Shown: piece by piece, positions 6,073 through 7,113 of the stretch
Numbering within the stretch: position 1 is the first letter of the stretch
Layout of the letters: each line of letters starts with the position of its first letter
Origin: Chloroflexota bacterium
GTDB taxonomy: Bacteria > Chloroflexota > Anaerolineae > Thermoflexales > Thermoflexaceae
DNA: 7,113 nucleotides
NCBI GenBank assembly: GCA_030550075.1
Contig: JAUQQB010000145.1
Span: forward strand, 1 to 7,113
Direction of reading: 5' to 3'
Translations under genes and position numbers: made by a program
Notes under the pieces: generated by a model
Told to the model about the DNA's origin: nothing
Databases searched by the model: none
What the model saw: the letters and a program-made list of their open reading frames with translations, nothing else

Positions 6073-7056
6073 ATGCCGGAGAAGACGCTGATCGAGGCGA
6101 TCCGGGAAGCGATTGACGAAGAGATGGCCCGTGATCCGCGGGTTTTTGTAGTGGGAGAGGACGTGGGGCCGCGGGGTGGCGTGTTCCGGGCTACCATGGG
6201 CCTCTGGCAGAAATATGGCGAATGGCGGGTCATTGACTCCCCGCTGGCGGAGCTCTCCATCGTGGCCATCGGGATTGGGGCGGCTCTGAATGGCTTCCGC
6301 CCCATCTGCGAGATCCAGTTCGCCGACTTTATTCATCCTGCCTTCAACCAGATTGTGAACGAGGCTGCCCGGTTTTTCTATCGCTCCGGTGGCCTCTATA
6401 ACGTTCCCATGGTCATTCGTTCCCCCTATGGGGGTGGGATCAGCGGCGGTCTCTACCACAGCCAGAGCGTCGAGGCCTTCTTCGCCCATGTCCCGGGCCT
6501 GAAGGTCGTGATCCCCTCGAATCCCTATGACGCAAAAGGGCTGCTCAAGGCCGCCATCCGCGATCCGAACCCGGTGCTCTTCTTCGAGCCTAAGAAGGGC
6601 TACCGTTTGATCAAAGGGGAAGTTCCGGACGGCGATTACATCGTCCCCATCGGCCCGGCGAAGGTCACGCGGGAGGGGAACGATCTCACGATATTTGCCT
6701 ATGGAATGATGCATTATTACGCCCTACAGGCCGCAGAGATGGCGGCGAAAGAGGGGATCGATGTGGAGGTGGTGGATCTACGCACTCTGGCCCCAGTGGA
6801 CAAGGAGACCATCCTGAACTCGATTAAGAAGACGGGGAAGGCACTCATCGTCTACGAGGATAACCTCACTCTGGGCTATGGAGCGGAGGTGGCCGCTATC
6901 CTGGCCGAAGAAGGGTTCGAATACCTGGACGGCCCGGTAATGCGGTTAGGAGGGCCGGATGTACCGGGCGTGCCGTTCAGCCCGCCGATGCAGGATTTCT
7001 TCATGCCCAACCCCCAGAAGATCGCCGAGGCCATCCGGCGGCTGGCGCGGTATTAA
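6073..7056 (+). CDS. bkdA2: Branched-chain 2-oxoacid dehydrogenase E1 beta subunit
   Basis: The beta subunit of the same E1. It supplies the glutamate that activates the thiamine ring and half of each active site. It has 327 residues, the usual length. Family stretches in order: GEDVGPRGGVFRATMGL (28-44), RVIDSPLAE (52-60, with Glu60 the expected ThDP-contacting glutamate), EIQFADFIHPAFNQIVNEAA (80-99), YHSQS (128-132, His129 in the active site), FFAHVPGLKVVIPSNPYDAK (136-155), and the transketolase C-terminal domain with VEVVDLRTLAPVD (231-243). FADFIHPAFNQIVNEAA is very close to human BCKDHB. The start chosen is ATG 6073, because GGGAGG lies eight to nine bases upstream and the protein then opens like its relatives; ATG 6046, nine codons earlier, has no ribosome site. 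It follows E1 alpha at an unusually wide distance for this pair. Confidence 0.94.
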   Translation: MPEKTLIEAIREAIDEEMARDPRVFVVGEDVGPRGGVFRATMGLWQKYGEWRVIDSPLAELSIVAIGIGAALNGFRPICEIQFADFIHPAFNQIVNEAARFFYRSGGLYNVPMVIRSPYGGGISGGLYHSQSVEAFFAHVPGLKVVIPSNPYDAKGLLKAAIRDPNPVLFFEPKKGYRLIKGEVPDGDYIVPIGPAKVTREGNDLTIFAYGMMHYYALQAAEMAAKEGIDVEVVDLRTLAPVDKETILNSIKKTGKALIVYEDNLTLGYGAEVAAILAEEGFEYLDGPVMRLGGPDVPGVPFSPPMQDFFMPNPQKIAEAIRRLARY

Positions 7057-7100
7057 TATCTACCCGTTACAGGGGCTCACAAGAAAGAACGGGCACTGGC

Positions 7101-7113
7101 ATGCCCTACTACG
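7101..7113 (+). CDS. Possible start of the next gene, perhaps lipoyl acyltransferase E2
   Basis: ATG 7101 opens M-P-Y-Y and runs off the right edge. E2 subunits often begin M-P-Y and commonly follow E1 beta, 44 bases upstream here. No convincing Shine-Dalgarno sequence precedes it, and four codons cannot identify a gene. The 7057-7100 gap holds an inverted repeat (CCCGTT 7063-7068 with AACGGG 7088-7093) without a T-run. Confidence 0.22.

Noticed and set aside
5916..6116. 66-residue ORF bridging the alpha-beta gap
   Set aside because: It begins at a GTG inside the alpha gene without a ribosome site, overlaps both subunits, and its translation looks like an off-frame reading.
5362..6714. 450-residue minus-strand ORF across the E1 genes
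   Set aside because: It lies antisense to two strongly identified E1 subunits, has the His/Arg/Pro-rich look of a shadow frame in GC-rich DNA, and has no recognisable domain.

Overview
The window looks like chromosomal DNA of a GC-rich, probably thermophilic bacterium. Chloroflexota is my best guess. The malate dehydrogenase N-terminus, the coiled-coil protein that opens with a 'DFQDLLELL..HPEW' stretch, and the Arg/Glu/Leu-rich proteins all resemble what I know from that phylum. This is an inference from resemblance and was not tested by a search. I see no mobile element, phage gene or CRISPR array.

Layout, left half (minus strand). Reading leftward from about 3611 to 1 the genes are: fabI (enoyl-ACP reductase); a weak hairpin; an unrecognised 120-residue protein; a coiled-coil protein with a nuclease-like C-terminal domain, whose start is packed against the preceding stop; a self-contained tRNA-Pro(GGG) unit with its own promoter and intrinsic terminator; a six-helix VTT/TVP38-type membrane protein; and the first 121 codons of malate dehydrogenase, cut by the window edge. 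The 1105-1245 stretch between the tRNA terminator and the membrane-protein gene shows no gene and no convincing promoter.

Layout, right half (plus strand). From 3988 onward runs a likely operon: a DUF169-family protein, then the alpha and beta subunits of a branched-chain-type 2-oxoacid dehydrogenase E1 (bkdA1/bkdA2 type). The next gene may begin at 7101; the lipoyl acyltransferase E2 would be expected there, but only 13 bases are visible.

The 376-base divergent region between fabI and the DUF169 gene (3612-3987) is the main regulatory stretch. It holds a good plus-strand promoter (TTGTCA-18-TAAAAT), a weaker minus-strand promoter candidate, a repeated 10-base word centred on CTCGAG (one copy inside the plus promoter spacer), and three segments that could pair in two mutually exclusive ways.

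How the genes fit together: branched-chain 2-oxoacid dehydrogenase makes branched acyl-CoA starters and feeds carbon to central metabolism; FabI completes each fatty-acid elongation cycle; malate dehydrogenase belongs to the TCA cycle. Having fabI divergent from the E1 operon through a shared control region suggests, but does not prove, coordinated control of branched fatty-acid synthesis. The least explained items are the DUF169 protein, the 120-residue protein and its coiled-coil partner, and the in-frame open spacer between E1 alpha and E1 beta.
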